Below, one piece after another: positions 1 to 7,106 of a DNA stretch of 9,454 nucleotides. The DNA lies in contig CAMLDQ010000077.1 in NCBI GenBank assembly GCA_946478965.1, forward strand, positions 1 through 9,454, written 5' to 3'. Positions within the stretch are counted from its first letter, which is position 1; every line of letters begins with the position of its first letter. The notes below the pieces were generated by a model that saw only the letters and a list, made by a program, of their open reading frames with translations, had not been told where the DNA came from and did not search any database. The stretch comes from an uncultured Methylobacillus sp. GTDB lineage: Bacteria > Pseudomonadota > Gammaproteobacteria > Burkholderiales > Methylophilaceae. A program made the translations under genes and the position numbers.

Positions 1-962
1 ACTCCCGGTGCGGTGACCTGGCAGCAGTCCTTCATCAGCTGCAGGATCTGGTGCGCCTCGCGTTCGTTCTGGCAGGCGCTGCCGAGCTTCTTCCACAAAA
101 AGGCCACGGCGTCGAGACGCAGGATGTCGGCGCCGCGGTTGGCCCAGTAAAGGATGATATCGACCATCTCGATCAGCACCGCGGGGTTCTGGTAGTTGAG
201 ATCCCACTGGTAATTGTGGAAGACGGTCATCACCCATTTGCCCATGGCCTCGTCCCAGGTGAAGTTGCCGGGCGCGGTTTCCGGGAATATTTCCGGCATC
301 GACTCCTCATACATGTCGGGAACTTGCCGGTCGTCGAAAGTGTAATAGTAATCCTGATAATGTTTGTCCCCGGCACGGGCTTTCTGCGCCCAGGCATGCT
401 GATCCGAGGTGTGGTTGACCACGATATCGAGTGTCAGCAGCATGCCGCGTTTTCTCAGATTGGCGGCCAGATCGTCCAGCTCTTCGAGGGTGCCGTAGCG
501 CTGATCGACTTCCCGGTAATTGCGTATTGCATAGCCGCCGTCGCTGTGGCCTGCCGGGCAATCCGCGATGGGCATGATGTGCACGAGGTTGATGCCCAGG
601 TCCTGCAGGTAGTGCAGGCGCGAGGGCATGTCTTTCAAGCTGCCGGCGAACCCGTCGCAATAGAGCGCCATGCCGACCCATTGCTGGCTGAGGAACCAGG
701 TATGGTCTTTTTCGCGCGCGAGGTCCGTGCGCTTGAGGAAGGATGGCCGCAGGATGTATTGCCTGGCCATGGTTTCCACCAGGCGTTGCATCTGGAACCT
801 GAAGTCAGGGCGATGCCCGTAGAGCGCATGGAAAAGCGAATAGATGGCGTAGAAATTTGCTCCCAAGCGGGTATAGAAATGCTGGAGCTTCTGATTCTTG
901 ATCTCGGGCTTCAGCGCGATCAGGATGTCATTGAGCAGGGAGTGAGAGATCTGTTCGTACAT
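1..962 (-). CDS. Amylosucrase-type GH13 enzyme, N-terminal half (cut by window edge)
   Basis: The 320 residues present match the N-terminal helical domain and first half of the (beta/alpha)8 barrel of GH13 subfamily 4. Amylosucrase uses sucrose to build an alpha-1,4-glucan and releases fructose. Visible motifs, compared from memory with Neisseria polysaccharea amylosucrase: CPAGHSDGGYA (Asp141, sucrose pocket), DIVVNHTS (179-186, conserved region I, His184), FHNYQWDLNYQNP (248-260) and DILRLDAVAF (279-288), where Asp284 is the expected nucleophile and Arg282 its conserved partner. The acid/base Glu and domain C lie beyond the edge, since family members run about 630-650 residues. The ATG at 962 is preceded by a modest AAGGGAA and an in-frame stop at 1029-1031. 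No signal peptide is seen, so the enzyme is probably cytoplasmic. A related GH13_4 specificity such as sucrose hydrolase cannot be excluded without the C-terminal half. Confidence 0.9.
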   Translation of the reverse strand, partial: MYEQISHSLLNDILIALKPEIKNQKLQHFYTRLGANFYAIYSLFHALYGHRPDFRFQMQRLVETMARQYILRPSFLKRTDLAREKDHTWFLSQQWVGMALYCDGFAGSLKDMPSRLHYLQDLGINLVHIMPIADCPAGHSDGGYAIRNYREVDQRYGTLEELDDLAANLRKRGMLLTLDIVVNHTSDQHAWAQKARAGDKHYQDYYYTFDDRQVPDMYEESMPEIFPETAPGNFTWDEAMGKWVMTVFHNYQWDLNYQNPAVLIEMVDIILYWANRGADILRLDAVAFLWKKLGSACQNEREAHQILQLMKDCCQVTAPG

Positions 963-1003
963 GTGGATTCCCTTCGCTGGATCACTGATTTTATCGACAG
1001 CAG

Positions 1004-1023
1004 CTGGGGCGCATACACCCCAG
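1004..1023. repeat. Inverted repeat upstream of the amylosucrase gene
   Basis: CTGGGG and CCCCAG form perfect 6-bp arms around an 8-base centre, 42-61 bases upstream of the start at 962. This could be an operator half-site pair or a leader hairpin of the minus-strand transcript. The rest of the 193-bp gap (963-1155) shows no promoter or terminator I would stand behind. Confidence 0.3.
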
Positions 1024-1155
1024 GGAGTTCATGGAAATCGCCGCCAGCCGAGAACTCGGGGAAGGTTACTGAGCCAAGGCCGTGTTTACCTAAAAGACCA
1101 ATTCTGGCCTGGGAGAATCAAAAGTGCCATGCTCCCTTGCTCTTGATAGGGAAAA

Positions 1156-1386
1156 TCAGATGTCCCGATTCAGGCAATGCGCTTTCATCGCAGCGTGGTA
1201 AAGGTCATCGATGGAATCATCATCAAGCGCAGGAGATTGGAAGCGTTTCTTATAAGCGCTGCATATTTGAGAATTGCTGACGGTTTCGGCAACCAGCGGC
1301 GCTTTCTTGCCGGCATCCAGCGGATGGTAGTGCCGGGAGCATGCGGCGAGCAGGATGGCAAGGAGGATCGGGGATGGTGTTTTCAT
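1156..1386 (-). CDS. Small predicted lipoprotein, unknown function
   Basis: This 76-residue product opens with MKTPSPILLAILLAAC: a basic start, a hydrophobic core and an LLAAC lipobox, so it should be cleaved by signal peptidase II and lipidated at Cys16. The mature part is about 60 residues, mixed in charge, with two further cysteines (in QICSAY and KAHCLN) that could form a disulfide in the periplasm. The end is hydrophilic and helical. I do not recognise the family. An in-frame TTG at 1416 would add ten residues, but the ATG at 1386 gives the standard lipoprotein leader. Neither start has a clear Shine-Dalgarno sequence. The gene lies downstream of the protease gene on the same strand but is insulated from it by a strong terminator, so it is probably transcribed separately. 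Confidence 0.7.
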   Translation of the reverse strand: MKTPSPILLAILLAACSRHYHPLDAGKKAPLVAETVSNSQICSAYKKRFQSPALDDDSIDDLYHAAMKAHCLNRDI

Positions 1387-1446
1387 GATCGCAATTCTAT
1401 GCTTCGGAGCTTTCAACGAGCTTACGACTCCATGGGCTGCACTCCG

Positions 1447-1477
1447 TTAAAAAGAAAGGGCGGCAGAATGCCGCCCC
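1447..1477 (-). terminator. Intrinsic terminator of the Do-type protease gene
   Basis: Read on the minus strand, GGGCGGC (1476-1470), a 5-base loop ATTCT and GCCGCCC (1464-1458) form a perfect 7-bp GC stem followed at once by TTTCTTTTT. It lies 18 bases past the protease stop codon and ahead of the lipoprotein gene, so it should separate the two transcripts. Confidence 0.85.
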
Positions 1478-1494
1478 AAACGACGCAAGATGCA

Positions 1495-2976
1495 TTAACC
1501 GATGTGGATGGGCACGAACATCTTGCTATCGTCGCGCATCACCAGTAGCGCGAGATGATTCCTGTTTTTCTCGACCAGCGAGCGCAGCTGGTCGACCGAT
1601 TTCACTTTTTCACCGTTGACCGAGAGAATGACGTCACCCGGCTGGATGCCGGCACGGGCGGCAGGGCCGTCGCTGACGTCTTCAACCAGCAGCCCCTGGC
1701 GGACGTCGGCTTGGCGCTGCTCGTCCTGCGAGAGCGGACGCACGGCCAGGCCCAGGCGAACGTTGCTGGTCTGTGCCGCAGCCGGCGCATCGGCTTCCGC
1801 CGTTTTCATTTCACCCACGCGCAGACTGATTTCCTTGGCTTTTTTATCGTGCCAGATTTCCAGTTTGGCGGTATCGCCGGGGGCGAAGTCGGCGACCAGC
1901 GGCGGCAGTTCCTCGGAACGATCAATCTCCTTGCCGTTGAACTTGAGGATGATGTCGCCCGGTTCTATGCCGGCCTTGTCTGCCGGGCTGCCCGAGTCTA
2001 CCGAACTGACCAGTGCACCTTCCGGTTTGTCGAGGCCGAAGGATTTGGCCAGTTCCTGGTTGACGGACTGGATCCCGACGCCGAGGCGGCCGCGGCGCAC
2101 CTTGCCGTGATCGAGCAGTTGCTGTTCGACTTTCATCGCCACGTCGATGGGAATGGCGAAAGACAAGCCCTGATAGCCGCCGCTGCGGCTGTAGATTTGG
2201 GAGTTGATGCCGATGACCTCCCCGCTCATGTTGAACAGGGGGCCACCCGAGTTGCCCGGATTGATGGCAACGTCGGTTTGCAGGAAGGGCACGTAACCGT
2301 CATCCGGCAGAGAACGCGACTTTGCGGAAATGATGCCTGCCGTCACGCTGTTCTCGAAACCGAAAGGCGAGCCGATCGCCACGACCCATTCGCCGACACG
2401 CGAGTTTTGCGGATTGCCGATATTGACGGTTGGCAGGTTGTTGGCGTCGATCTTGAGCACGGCGACATCGGAAGTCTTGTCGATGCCGAGCACCTTGGCC
2501 TTGAATTCGCGCTTATCGGTCAGTTTGACGGTCACTTCGTCCGCATCCGCGACCACATGGGCATTGGTGAGAATGGTGCCGTCGGACTTGACGATGAAGC
2601 CGGAACCGAGCGCCTGCATCGGGTATTCCTTTTCCGGTGCCGGCATCTGAAAGCGTTTGAAAAACTCGTAGAAAGGATCGTTAGGGTCCAGCTGCGGCAA
2701 GCCGGGATTGGACGCCAGGTCGGTCTTCACCATGCCCGAAGCGCTGATATTGACCACAGCGGGGCCCTGCTGGGCAACCATGCTGGAAAAGTCCGGCAGT
2801 GTTACGAATTTTCCGCCCATGGCCTGGGCCGGCGCGACGGCCGCTATGTTCGCGGTGGCATGCGCTTCCGAAATGGGCGTGGTTCCCCGGTAGAGATAAC
2901 CTCCGCCGAAAATGGCTGCGATCAATGCAGCGACACCTATGGATTTGAACGTCACTGGAAAGAAATTCGATTTCAT
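1495..2976 (-). CDS. degP: Periplasmic Do/HtrA-family serine protease with two PDZ domains
   Basis: Envelope quality-control protease and chaperone that degrades misfolded exported proteins. The 493-residue product has a hydrophobic N-terminal segment (about 9-28) that is a signal peptide, with possible cleavage after EAHA (residue 40), or a membrane anchor. The trypsin-like domain spans about 65-290 with the full catalytic triad: His140 in TNAHVV, Asp170 in TSDVAVLKI and Ser243 in GNSGGP. An LA-type loop (97-120) precedes the first beta strands. PDZ1 covers about 297-388 and PDZ2 about 406-490, the usual layout for DegP, DegQ and MucD. An Ala-rich linker (392-402) joins the PDZ domains. The ATG at 2976 has a good GAGGTG ribosome site. 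The gene stands alone, with its own terminator and a sigma-E-like upstream site. DegP, DegQ and MucD cannot be told apart with certainty here. Confidence 0.95.
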   Translation of the reverse strand: MKSNFFPVTFKSIGVAALIAAIFGGGYLYRGTTPISEAHATANIAAVAPAQAMGGKFVTLPDFSSMVAQQGPAVVNISASGMVKTDLASNPGLPQLDPNDPFYEFFKRFQMPAPEKEYPMQALGSGFIVKSDGTILTNAHVVADADEVTVKLTDKREFKAKVLGIDKTSDVAVLKIDANNLPTVNIGNPQNSRVGEWVVAIGSPFGFENSVTAGIISAKSRSLPDDGYVPFLQTDVAINPGNSGGPLFNMSGEVIGINSQIYSRSGGYQGLSFAIPIDVAMKVEQQLLDHGKVRRGRLGVGIQSVNQELAKSFGLDKPEGALVSSVDSGSPADKAGIEPGDIILKFNGKEIDRSEELPPLVADFAPGDTAKLEIWHDKKAKEISLRVGEMKTAEADAPAAAQTSNVRLGLAVRPLSQDEQRQADVRQGLLVEDVSDGPAARAGIQPGDVILSVNGEKVKSVDQLRSLVEKNRNHLALLVMRDDSKMFVPIHIG

Positions 2977-3042
2977 GATTCACCTCGAAAGAAATAAACC
3001 GGATGGGGGAGCCCATCGAGCTGAAGCAGTGGTTACGGGAGA

Positions 3043-3071
3043 TTTGGTATCTGGAAAGGCCGGAAAGTTCA
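3043..3071 (-). promoter_or_regulatory. Sigma-E-like promoter candidate for degP
   Basis: On the minus strand, TGAACTT (3071-3065) is one base from the sigma-E -35 consensus GGAACTT. After 17 bases comes CCAAA (3047-3043), close to the TCAAA/TCTGA -10. Initiation would give a leader of about 60 nt. DegP-family genes are classic RpoE targets, which makes the site plausible, but the -10 match is imperfect and spacing is at the long end. Confidence 0.35.
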
Positions 3072-3146
3072 ATGCCGGTGCACAAGAGTTGCAAGCGGGC
3101 CGACGAACGTCATCTCCCTGTCATGTTCGACTGCTCAAATAGGATT

Positions 3147-3172
3147 CAGCAAGGCATGTCACTGCCTTGCTG
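3147..3172 (+). repeat. Perfect 10-bp stem-loop
   Basis: CAGCAAGGCA (3147-3156), loop TGTCAC, TGCCTTGCTG (3163-3172): perfectly paired arms. No T-tract follows beyond TTT. It lies 16 bases before the terminator hairpin at 3189, so the two would form a double-hairpin RNA end if transcribed on the plus strand. Confidence 0.6.
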
Positions 3173-3188
3173 TTTCCTTGCTCCTCGC

Positions 3189-3220
3189 ATGGCAGCCCAT
3201 CGTCAGGCTGCCATTTTTTT
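3189..3220 (+). terminator. Plus-strand intrinsic terminator without an upstream plus-strand gene
   Basis: ATGGCAGCC (3189-3197), an 8-base loop, GGCTGCCAT (3206-3214), then a run of seven T (3214-3220). The arms are perfect. No T-run exists on the other side, so it works only for plus-strand transcription. The nearest upstream gene, degP, is on the other strand. It may therefore end a small RNA made in this gap, or block antisense transcription from entering the gene at 3348. Confidence 0.65.
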
Positions 3221-3257
3221 ATGGGGGACGACGTGTCGAGCGGTTTCTTGCCTGGCG

Positions 3258-3286
3258 ATTTCATATTACTGTCATGAAAATGTAAC
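3258..3286 (+). promoter_or_regulatory. Pho-box-like triple direct repeat
   Basis: Three heptamers repeat every 11 bp: ATTTCAT (3258-3264), CTGTCAT (3269-3275) and ATGTAAC (3280-3286), separated by the AT-rich spacers ATTA and GAAA. The PhoB consensus is CTGTCAT, a 4-bp AT-rich spacer and CTGTCAT; the middle unit is exact. The array lies about 60-90 bases upstream of the gene at 3348. A weakness is that no strong -10 sits at the usual distance directly after the box. Confidence 0.4.
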
Positions 3287-3301
3287 GCAACTTGTGGCGG
3301 A

Positions 3302-3330
3302 TTCAGATTACAGTCTAGGCCGTCTATGAT
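3302..3330 (+). promoter_or_regulatory. Sigma-70-like promoter for the Lys-rich protein gene
   Basis: TTCAGA (3302-3307), a 17-bp spacer and TATGAT (3325-3330) match 4/6 and 5/6 of the consensus. Starting about 7 bases later would leave a leader of only some 11 nt and would come very close to the AAGGGG ribosome site (3336-3341). A start further upstream, using TACAGT at 3309-3314 with the Pho-box-like array, is an alternative. Confidence 0.35.
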
Positions 3331-3347
3331 GATTCAAGGGGAAATCG

Positions 3348-3746
3348 ATGGTATCCAAAATCTGCAAGCCGGAATATCTGGAAAAGGCCAGGTTGCTAGG
3401 CGAGGAAGAAGCCGAGCGGCTGCTGTCCAGAATGGTGGGCAAGCTGCCGCACCGGCTTGAGAAGGACAAGCTCAGCCGCGAAGAGGCATTGGCCATCCAG
3501 ATGGAGCTCGAAGACGAGCAACTTCAGGAATGGCGTGAACGCATGCATGCCTTGAAAGGCAGGGACGCCGGCAAGACAGCACAAAAATCGAAATCCCCGG
3601 CAACGAAAAAAAACAAGGAAGCCGCCAAGATAGTGCCGCCGGCCAAGCCTGCTGAAGAGCCCAAGAAAGCAAAAGCGGCTGCCCCCACCGCGCCGACCAA
3701 GGCCGCGTTAAAGGCAAAACCGCGAGTGAAAAAACCTGCCGCCTGA
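3348..3746 (+). CDS. Small protein with charged helical front and Lys/Ala/Pro tail, unknown function
   Basis: The 132-residue product has two parts. Residues 1-72 are highly charged and probably helical (for example EEEAERLLSRM and EEALAIQMELEDEQLQEW), possibly a coiled coil. Residues 73-132 form a low-complexity tail of Lys, Ala and Pro, with about 16 lysines in the last 58 residues and AKPAEEPKKAK-like segments. Such tails resemble eukaryotic H1 and bacterial AlgP/Hc1-like proteins that bind nucleic acid through charge, so a nucleoid- or RNA-associated role is possible but not shown. There is no signal peptide or membrane segment. The ATG at 3348 has AAGGGG six bases upstream. It is a single-gene unit converging on relA, 41 bp from relA's stop. 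I do not recognise the N-terminal domain. Confidence 0.75.
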   Translation: MVSKICKPEYLEKARLLGEEEAERLLSRMVGKLPHRLEKDKLSREEALAIQMELEDEQLQEWRERMHALKGRDAGKTAQKSKSPATKKNKEAAKIVPPAKPAEEPKKAKAAAPTAPTKAALKAKPRVKKPAA

Positions 3747-3787
3747 AATCGATCCCTTTCGGGGCGCTTCCCATTCTCTTCTGATTT

Positions 3788-6007
3788 TCAGTAACGCCGG
3801 GCGGCGATTACGCCGGGCACTTGCTTGAGCAGCGCGAGCAGGCCCGGCAGACGTTCCAGGTTGCCCATTTCGACCGTGAAGCGCATGGCGGCCTGGTCGT
3901 TCTTGGTCAACGTGTTGACCTTGGTGACGTTGATGTTTTCGTGCGCGAACAGGTCGCTGATGTCGCGCAGCAAGCCTTGGCGGTCCAGGCTTTCGACCTC
4001 CAGCCGCACGGCCAGCGGGCTGCTCTTGCCGCCCTGCCAGCGCGCTTCCAGCATGCGGTCGCGCCGGTTCTGCGGCAGGCGCAGCATGGCTTGGCAGTTC
4101 TGGCGATGGATGGTGATCCCGCGATCGAAGGTGACATAGCCGACGATGGGATCAGGTGGAACGGGCAGGCAGCATTTGGCCATGCGCGTCATCAGGTTGC
4201 CGACCCCCTCCACCAATACCCCGCCGGCGGCCGGTTGTGCGCCGGCAGCCCTTGGAACGAATGCGGGCTGCTGTGCGACCGGCGTGTGCGGGATTTCCTC
4301 ATGAATGGCCTGTTCCAGCCGACGCTGGCCGATTTCACCGCGCCCAAGTGCTGCGAGAAAGTCTTCGGGCTTGTGAAAGCGCAGCCGCTGGGCGATTTTT
4401 TCCTGATTGAGCGAGGCGATGCCCAGGCGATGCAGTTCCTTGTCCCAATGCGCACGTCCTTGCGCGATGCTTTCCTCGATATTCTGGTTTTTGAACCAGT
4501 GCCGTACCTTGGCGCGCGCGCTTGAAGTCTGCAGATAGCCCAGGTTCGGGTTCAGCCAGTCGCGGCTGGGGGAGCCCTGCTTGGCAGTGAGAATCTCGAC
4601 GCGTTGCCCGTTCTGCAGCTTGTAGTTCAGCGGCACGATGCTGCCGTCCACCTTTGCGCCGCGCGTGCGATGGCCGAGATCGGTATGCACGGTATAGGCG
4701 AAATCCACCGGGCTGGCGCCGCGCGGCAGGTCGATCACCTTGCCTAGCGGCGTGAGCACGTAAACCCTGTCCTGGAAGAGTTTGCTCCTGAATTGCTCCA
4801 GCGCCTTGCCGCGATCCGCGACTTCTTCCTTCCACTCCAGGATTTGCCGCAGCCAGGCGATTTTTTCGTCGAAGCCGCTGTCGGATTTGCCACCTTCCTT
4901 GTAGCGCCAGTGGGCCGCGACGCCCAGCTCGGAGTGCTGGTGCATGTCGTAGGTGCGGATCTGTACTTCCAGCGGCAAGCCGCGCGGACCAATAACGGCG
5001 GTATGCAGCGACTGGTAGTTGTTGCTCTTGGGATGCGCGATGTAGTCGTCGAACTCCTGCGGGATCGGCTGCCACAAGTCGTTGACCACGCTCAATACGG
5101 CATAACAGTCCTTGATATCCTGCACCAGTACGCGCACGGCTCGCACGTCGTACAGTTCGCTGAAGTCGATGCGTTTACGCTTCATCTTGTTGATGATGCT
5201 GTGGATATGCTTGGGGCGGCCGGTAATCTCTGCCTTGATGCCGGCTTGTTGCAGCGTTTGCTGCAGTTGGGCCATGATGTCGGCGATATATTGCTCGCGA
5301 TCCACGCGGCGCTCGTCCAGCAGCCTGGCGATTTTCTTGTAGAGTTCCGGTTCCAGGTAACGGGTGGAGAGGTCTTCCAGTTCCCACTTGATGTGCCAGA
5401 CGCCCAGACGGTTGGCGAGCGGGGCGAAAATATCGCGCGTCTCGCCGGCAACGAGCTTTTGCTGCGACGTCTCTGCGCCGGACAGGCAGCGCAATGTCTG
5501 CGTGCGCTCGGCCAGCTTGATCAGCACCACGCGGATGTCTTCCACCATCGCCAGCAACATCTTGCGCAGGCTCTCTACCTGCTGGCCATGTTCGTCCTTG
5601 TCACGGGCGTTGCCATGCAGTCCGGGCATTTCGCTGAATTGCTGGATCTGCTCCATGCGCGAAATGCCTTCGACCAGCGCTTTCACGGTTTCACCGAATT
5701 CCGCTTCCAGTTCTTCCGCCCAGTGTTCGTGATAATCCGGCAAGGCATGCAGCAGGGTGGCGATAATGGTTTCGCTGTCCATGTTCATGCCGACCAGAAT
5801 GGAGGCCGCGCCCAGCGCATGTTCCAGCAGGGGCGTGCCGGTCAGCTCGCGATGGCCACGGTAAAACGATTCGGCGAGGGTGCAGGCGTGCCGGATTTTG
5901 TCGACTTCGAGCGGGGTGAAGAGGGCGGAAACCGCGCTGAGAAAAGTCTGGATATCCTTGCTTTCCTTGCTCGAAAGCGGGAGGTGTTTGTGATGTACGG
6001 AAACCAT
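3788..6007 (-). CDS. relA: RelA, GTP/GDP pyrophosphokinase ((p)ppGpp synthetase I)
   Basis: Ribosome-associated enzyme that transfers pyrophosphate from ATP to GDP or GTP when uncharged tRNA enters the A site, starting the stringent response. The 739 residues match the usual RelA length (about 744 in E. coli). Domains in order: pseudo-hydrolase (about 35-190), where the catalytic His-Asp pair reads His87-Ala88 in LLHALPD; synthetase (about 260-370) with YDVRAVR, EFDD (318-321), NNYQSLHT and EVQIRT; TGS (about 413-475, VYVLTPLGKVIDLP); helical region; zinc-finger-like segment with AKCCLPVPPDPIVGY (610-624) and a later HRQNC; and C-terminal ACT (about 665-739). The lost HD pair and the acidic EFDD motif (RXKD in bifunctional SpoT) mark a synthesis-only RelA. 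The start ATG at 6007 lacks a clear Shine-Dalgarno sequence. It lies 66 bp downstream of a hydrolase gene on the same strand and may share its transcript. Confidence 0.96.
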   Translation of the reverse strand: MVSVHHKHLPLSSKESKDIQTFLSAVSALFTPLEVDKIRHACTLAESFYRGHRELTGTPLLEHALGAASILVGMNMDSETIIATLLHALPDYHEHWAEELEAEFGETVKALVEGISRMEQIQQFSEMPGLHGNARDKDEHGQQVESLRKMLLAMVEDIRVVLIKLAERTQTLRCLSGAETSQQKLVAGETRDIFAPLANRLGVWHIKWELEDLSTRYLEPELYKKIARLLDERRVDREQYIADIMAQLQQTLQQAGIKAEITGRPKHIHSIINKMKRKRIDFSELYDVRAVRVLVQDIKDCYAVLSVVNDLWQPIPQEFDDYIAHPKSNNYQSLHTAVIGPRGLPLEVQIRTYDMHQHSELGVAAHWRYKEGGKSDSGFDEKIAWLRQILEWKEEVADRGKALEQFRSKLFQDRVYVLTPLGKVIDLPRGASPVDFAYTVHTDLGHRTRGAKVDGSIVPLNYKLQNGQRVEILTAKQGSPSRDWLNPNLGYLQTSSARAKVRHWFKNQNIEESIAQGRAHWDKELHRLGIASLNQEKIAQRLRFHKPEDFLAALGRGEIGQRRLEQAIHEEIPHTPVAQQPAFVPRAAGAQPAAGGVLVEGVGNLMTRMAKCCLPVPPDPIVGYVTFDRGITIHRQNCQAMLRLPQNRRDRMLEARWQGGKSSPLAVRLEVESLDRQGLLRDISDLFAHENINVTKVNTLTKNDQAAMRFTVEMGNLERLPGLLALLKQVPGVIAARRY

Positions 6008-6073
6008 GCGGAATTATCGCACCAATGCCGCTTTTGGATAACTGTACGCAGTGTTGGCGATTATCGCGGGGCG

Positions 6074-7018
6074 TTATTGCGCACGCATCGCGGCAATCGA
6101 TTCCCTGCGTTCCTCCAGCGCCATGCCGAGGACCGCGTTGGCAACAACGCCCGGTTCGTCGAGTTGCACCTGGTGCCCGCTGTGCAGGGCTGTGATCATG
6201 CGGCTGCGGGAAGAAAGTCCGGCCAGTTCATGTTGTTCCTCATGCCATGCGCGCTCGCGTTCATCGCCATCTTTCCCCGGGGGCCATTCCCGTTTTCCAC
6301 GGGTAATCACGACGAGCGGAAGGTCACCGAGCGGTCTGGCTTGCAGTACCTCTTCCACGCTGTAGTTCAATGCCCGCAATTCACCGCGCGAGGTCACGAG
6401 TGATTTGGTATGCAGCAGATTGTCGTGCATGGCCGGCTGCGCTTCCGGCGGAAAGGAGGCCTCTTCCGGTTCGACGGGATGGATCATCATTATTTGATTG
6501 GCGGCGGCGAGCGAAGGCGTTTTGCCATCCTCGCTGCGGCGGAAGGGCAGGCTGTCCGGGTGCGAGGCTTCCACCAGCACCAGTCCGCTTACCTCATGCG
6601 GATAGGTACTGGCGAACAGCCGCATGGTCAGGCCGCCGAAGGAGTGGCCGACCAGCAGATAGGGCGGGTCGATGCCGGCCTTTTCCAGCAGGCTGTGCAA
6701 TTCGGTGACGATATGCTGGCTGTCGCGCGGACGCGGCCCGGGGTCGCTCCAGCCATAACCCGCGCGGTCGTAGCTGCAAACACGTATATCCGGCTGCAGC
6801 AGGTTCTGCACGGCGGTCCAGTGTGTGGACCAGTCGCCCAGTCCGGCCTCGAGAATCACCGTCGGCCGGCCTTCGCCGCGGCAGTTGATGTGCAGCTTGA
6901 ATCCGCCGATATCCACGCGCTTCCCGGGTGGCGGGACGTCGTAGTAGCTGTCGTCGGCCAAAGCGGCGGGCGTATGGGGCAGCAACGCCATCAGCAGGAT
7001 GAGAAATAAACGCGACAT
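6074..7018 (-). CDS. Exported alpha/beta-fold hydrolase
   Basis: The 314-residue product begins with a Sec signal (MSRLFLILLMALLPHTPAALA, cleavage likely after residue 21), so it should act in the periplasm or outside. The alpha/beta hydrolase core shows a likely oxyanion-hole segment (LEAGLGDW, 57-63), a YDRAGYGWSDPGP block (83-95), the nucleophile elbow GHSFGG (Ser126) and a C-terminal SGHQVQLDEP with the presumed catalytic His282. The acidic triad member is not certain; it probably lies after the VVITRGKR strand (236-243). Substrate is unknown: esterase, lipase or epoxide-hydrolase-like activity all fit. The start at 7018 has GGGGAG seven bases upstream and gives a clean signal peptide. 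An in-frame ATG at 7108 would add 30 hydrophilic residues before the signal and overlap the divergent gene's start, so I rejected it. An 88-bp gap separates it from the TraB/GumN gene. Confidence 0.88.
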   Translation of the reverse strand: MSRLFLILLMALLPHTPAALADDSYYDVPPPGKRVDIGGFKLHINCRGEGRPTVILEAGLGDWSTHWTAVQNLLQPDIRVCSYDRAGYGWSDPGPRPRDSQHIVTELHSLLEKAGIDPPYLLVGHSFGGLTMRLFASTYPHEVSGLVLVEASHPDSLPFRRSEDGKTPSLAAANQIMMIHPVEPEEASFPPEAQPAMHDNLLHTKSLVTSRGELRALNYSVEEVLQARPLGDLPLVVITRGKREWPPGKDGDERERAWHEEQHELAGLSSRSRMITALHSGHQVQLDEPGVVANAVLGMALEERRESIAAMRAQ

Positions 7019-7106
7019 GCTCGCGCTCCCCGATTGAATCCGATTGAAATTATGATCGCAATCGTGTTCGAATTGTTCCATACATCGATCAATTGGAGGC
7101 AGCGCC

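Larger units (their letters stand above)
2977..3347. other. 371-bp gene-free region between degP and the Lys-rich protein gene
   Basis: This divergent intergenic region has no convincing gene. Open frames crossing it extend from antisense of degP and lack ribosome sites. From left to right it holds the degP ribosome site (GAGGTG near 2982-2987), a sigma-E-like promoter candidate on the minus strand (3043-3071), a perfect 10-bp stem-loop (3147-3172), a plus-strand intrinsic terminator (3189-3220), a Pho-box-like array (3258-3286) and a sigma-70-like promoter before the gene at 3348. Confidence 0.6.

Noticed and set aside
51..1280. 409-codon open frame on the plus strand opposite the amylosucrase
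   Set aside because: The opposite strand reads clear GH13_4 motifs. The plus frame continues into the gap and into antisense of the lipoprotein without recognisable content.
1555..2997. 480-codon open frame on the plus strand opposite degP
   Set aside because: The minus strand encodes a complete protease with triad and two PDZ domains. The antisense frame is open because of GC-rich codon bias and gives a His/Asp/Gln-rich sequence without recognisable domains.
3747..3787. Bidirectional terminator between the Lys-rich gene and relA
   Set aside because: Only a 4-bp stem (TCCC-TTTC-GGGG) is visible, with no adjacent T-run on either strand.
3788..6007. Bifunctional SpoT/Rel instead of RelA
   Set aside because: The hydrolase His-Asp pair is lost (His-Ala in LLHALPD) and the synthetase carries EFDD rather than RXKD.
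4793..6403. 536-codon open frame on the plus strand opposite relA and the hydrolase
   Set aside because: It runs antisense across two well-supported genes and their gap, has no ribosome site or domain, and shows the composition typical of shadow frames.
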